Shown: positions 62,828 through 64,000 of the stretch, one piece after another
How positions within the stretch are numbered: the first letter of the stretch is position 1
Layout: the number at the start of each line of letters is the position of its first letter
From: Croceicoccus bisphenolivorans
GTDB lineage: Bacteria; Pseudomonadota; Alphaproteobacteria; Sphingomonadales; Sphingomonadaceae
Length of the DNA: 64,000 nucleotides
Reading direction: 5' to 3'
Assembly: GCF_001634625.1 (NCBI RefSeq)
Contig: NZ_LRSE01000001.1
Location: 248,001-312,000, forward strand
Notes under the pieces: model-generated
Told to the model about the DNA's origin: nothing
The model's database searches: none
Seen by the model: only the letters and a program-made list of their open reading frames with translations
Translations under genes and position numbers: made by a program

Positions 62828-64000
62828 ATGTCCACCGGCAAGCGCCTCGCGGGGCTGCTCCTGCTCTCCACCGCGCTCACGTTCCCGATTGCGGGACTTG
62901 CGCAAGACATCGGCGTTCCGCCGGGCGACGACCCGAGCACCGAAGCGGCCGAAGAAGAGATGGCGAGCCAGGTCGATCCGGCCGAGGAAATGGATGAAGG
63001 TCCCGATATCTCGATCCCGGGCGGCGCCATCCTCGTTACCGGTCGCCGTAATCGCGATCCTGTCCGGGCATCGACGCAGGTCGTCACCGTCCTCTCTTCA
63101 GAAGACATCGCACGCACCGGCGAAGGCGACATCGCCGGCGCACTGGGCCGCGTGACCGGCCTGTCGGTGGTCGGTTCTGGCCGCGTCTACGTTCGCGGCC
63201 TTGGCGATCGCTACTCGCTCGCCATGCTGAACGGCCTGCCGCTGCCCAGCCCCGAACCGCTGAGCCGCGTCGTTCCCCTCGACATCTTCCCGACGAATGT
63301 CATCGCATCCTCACTGGTGCAGAAAACCTATTCGGCGAACTTCCCCGGCGAATTCGGCGGCGGCGTCATCAACCTGACGACCCGCGCCATTCCCGACGAA
63401 AGCTTCCTCAAGATCAGCGCATCGGCCGGTGGCGACACCAAGACGCTGGGCCGCAGCGGGATCACCTATTACGGCTCCGACATCGACTGGTTGGGCTTCG
63501 ACAACGGCAACCGCGACATCCCGTCGAACCTTGCCGCGTTCCTTGCCAGCGGCGAGCGTATTTCCAGCACGCCGATCGAGACACAGGAAGGCGTCGCCGC
63601 ACAACTGTTCCCGACGAATCTTGCGACCGTAACGAAGGACGGCAACCTGCCGCCCAACTTCTCAGGCTCGATCACCGCCGGCACCTCGTTCGACGTAGGT
63701 GACGATGCGGTTCTCGGCTTGGTCGCGACTGTTTCGCTGAAGAACAGCTGGCGCAACCGTTCGGTCCACTCGCAAAGCGCGAACTCGGACCTGTCGCAGA
63801 TCACCGATGAATGGCAGACCTTCATCACCGATCAGAAAATGCTGTTCAACGCCATGCTTGGCATAGGGCTGGACATCGGCGATCACACGATCCGCTTCAC
63901 CAATCTCTACATACGCGACACCCTGAAGCAGGCACGGCTTGGCGTGGGCTACAGTGTGGAGGATGAATACGACCTCGTGCGCCAGAATACCGGCTGGTAC
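62828..64000 (+). CDS. TonB-dependent receptor, 3' partial
   Basis: The first 391 codons; the gene runs off the window. Signal peptide to about residue 25 (FPIAGLAQD), an acidic linker, then plug words GAILVTGRRNRDPVR, VYVRGLGDRYSLAMLNG and YSANFPGEFGGGVINL. GAGGGGG precedes the ATG. The plug type resembles sphingomonad receptors paired with lipoproteins. Likely co-transcribed with the lipoprotein upstream. Confidence 0.93.
   Translation, partial: MSTGKRLAGLLLLSTALTFPIAGLAQDIGVPPGDDPSTEAAEEEMASQVDPAEEMDEGPDISIPGGAILVTGRRNRDPVRASTQVVTVLSSEDIARTGEGDIAGALGRVTGLSVVGSGRVYVRGLGDRYSLAMLNGLPLPSPEPLSRVVPLDIFPTNVIASSLVQKTYSANFPGEFGGGVINLTTRAIPDESFLKISASAGGDTKTLGRSGITYYGSDIDWLGFDNGNRDIPSNLAAFLASGERISSTPIETQEGVAAQLFPTNLATVTKDGNLPPNFSGSITAGTSFDVGDDAVLGLVATVSLKNSWRNRSVHSQSANSDLSQITDEWQTFITDQKMLFNAMLGIGLDIGDHTIRFTNLYIRDTLKQARLGVGYSVEDEYDLVRQNTGWY

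Noticed and set aside
1-64000. CRISPR array, rRNA operon, prophage or integrase
   Set aside because: No regularly spaced repeats, rRNA-like stretches, phage structural genes or intact recombinases seen.

Overview
The window is high-G+C DNA with dense, often overlapping genes. Two TonB-dependent receptors, a TonB protein, a 1570-residue NAD-type glutamate dehydrogenase, GTG starts and many ATGA/GTGA overlaps all fit an alphaproteobacterium. My best guess is Sphingomonadales (Novosphingobium or Erythrobacteraceae-like). I could not run a search, so the taxonomy is inference.

Layout. (1) 1-1575: the end of a VKGC/HTTM-like membrane protein overlapping a DCC thiol oxidoreductase. (2) 1576-1965: the decayed N-terminus of an IS3-family transposase. 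(3) 1966-8574: a complete urease operon, ureDABCEFG, plus a 75-residue HPGHG membrane peptide and an exported M20 amidohydrolase. (4) 8579-33566: a large accessory catabolic region. It holds a deaminase-type amidohydrolase, a TonB receptor, an MFS carrier, four SDRs, a DUF1445 hydro-lyase, two Fe(II)/2OG-type oxygenases, a glutamine-synthetase-like ligase coupled to a Rieske oxygenase, a LOG-family protein, an aldehyde dehydrogenase, a DUF3830 protein, a cystathionine beta-lyase-like PLP enzyme, HyuA and HyuB, a LysR regulator and a dihydroorotase/allantoinase-like hydrolase. (5) 33712-39215: UspA, TonB, a META lipoprotein, TPMT, GNAT, a GcvA-like LysR and thymidylate synthase. (6) 39427-62704: largely core functions. 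These are tRNA-Pro, NAD-GDH, trehalose synthesis (otsB-otsA), a DUF1963 protein, recG, sdhE, mfd, nadK, tRNA-Asn, csbD, ppx-ppk, a TPR protein and a secreted lipoprotein. (7) 62828-64000: a TonB receptor cut off by the window end.

How it may work together. Regions 3 and 4 read as one nitrogen-scavenging island. A receptor and carrier bring in an unknown substrate. Oxygenases, SDRs and the aldehyde dehydrogenase modify it. ATP-dependent and zinc-dependent cyclic-amide hydrolases open rings, and amidohydrolases and urease release ammonia. No gene fixes the substrate; hydantoin-, dihydropyrimidine-, oxoproline- or creatinine-like cyclic amides are the best class guess. Two matching 28-bp inverted repeats, upstream of the 2OG oxygenase-HyuAB operon and in the LysR/SDR divergent promoter, suggest a common regulator. 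The SDR beside LysR has an AT-rich 5' end joined to a GC-rich body. At the right end, a lipoprotein and TonB receptor lie behind a Pho-box-like repeat next to the polyphosphate genes.
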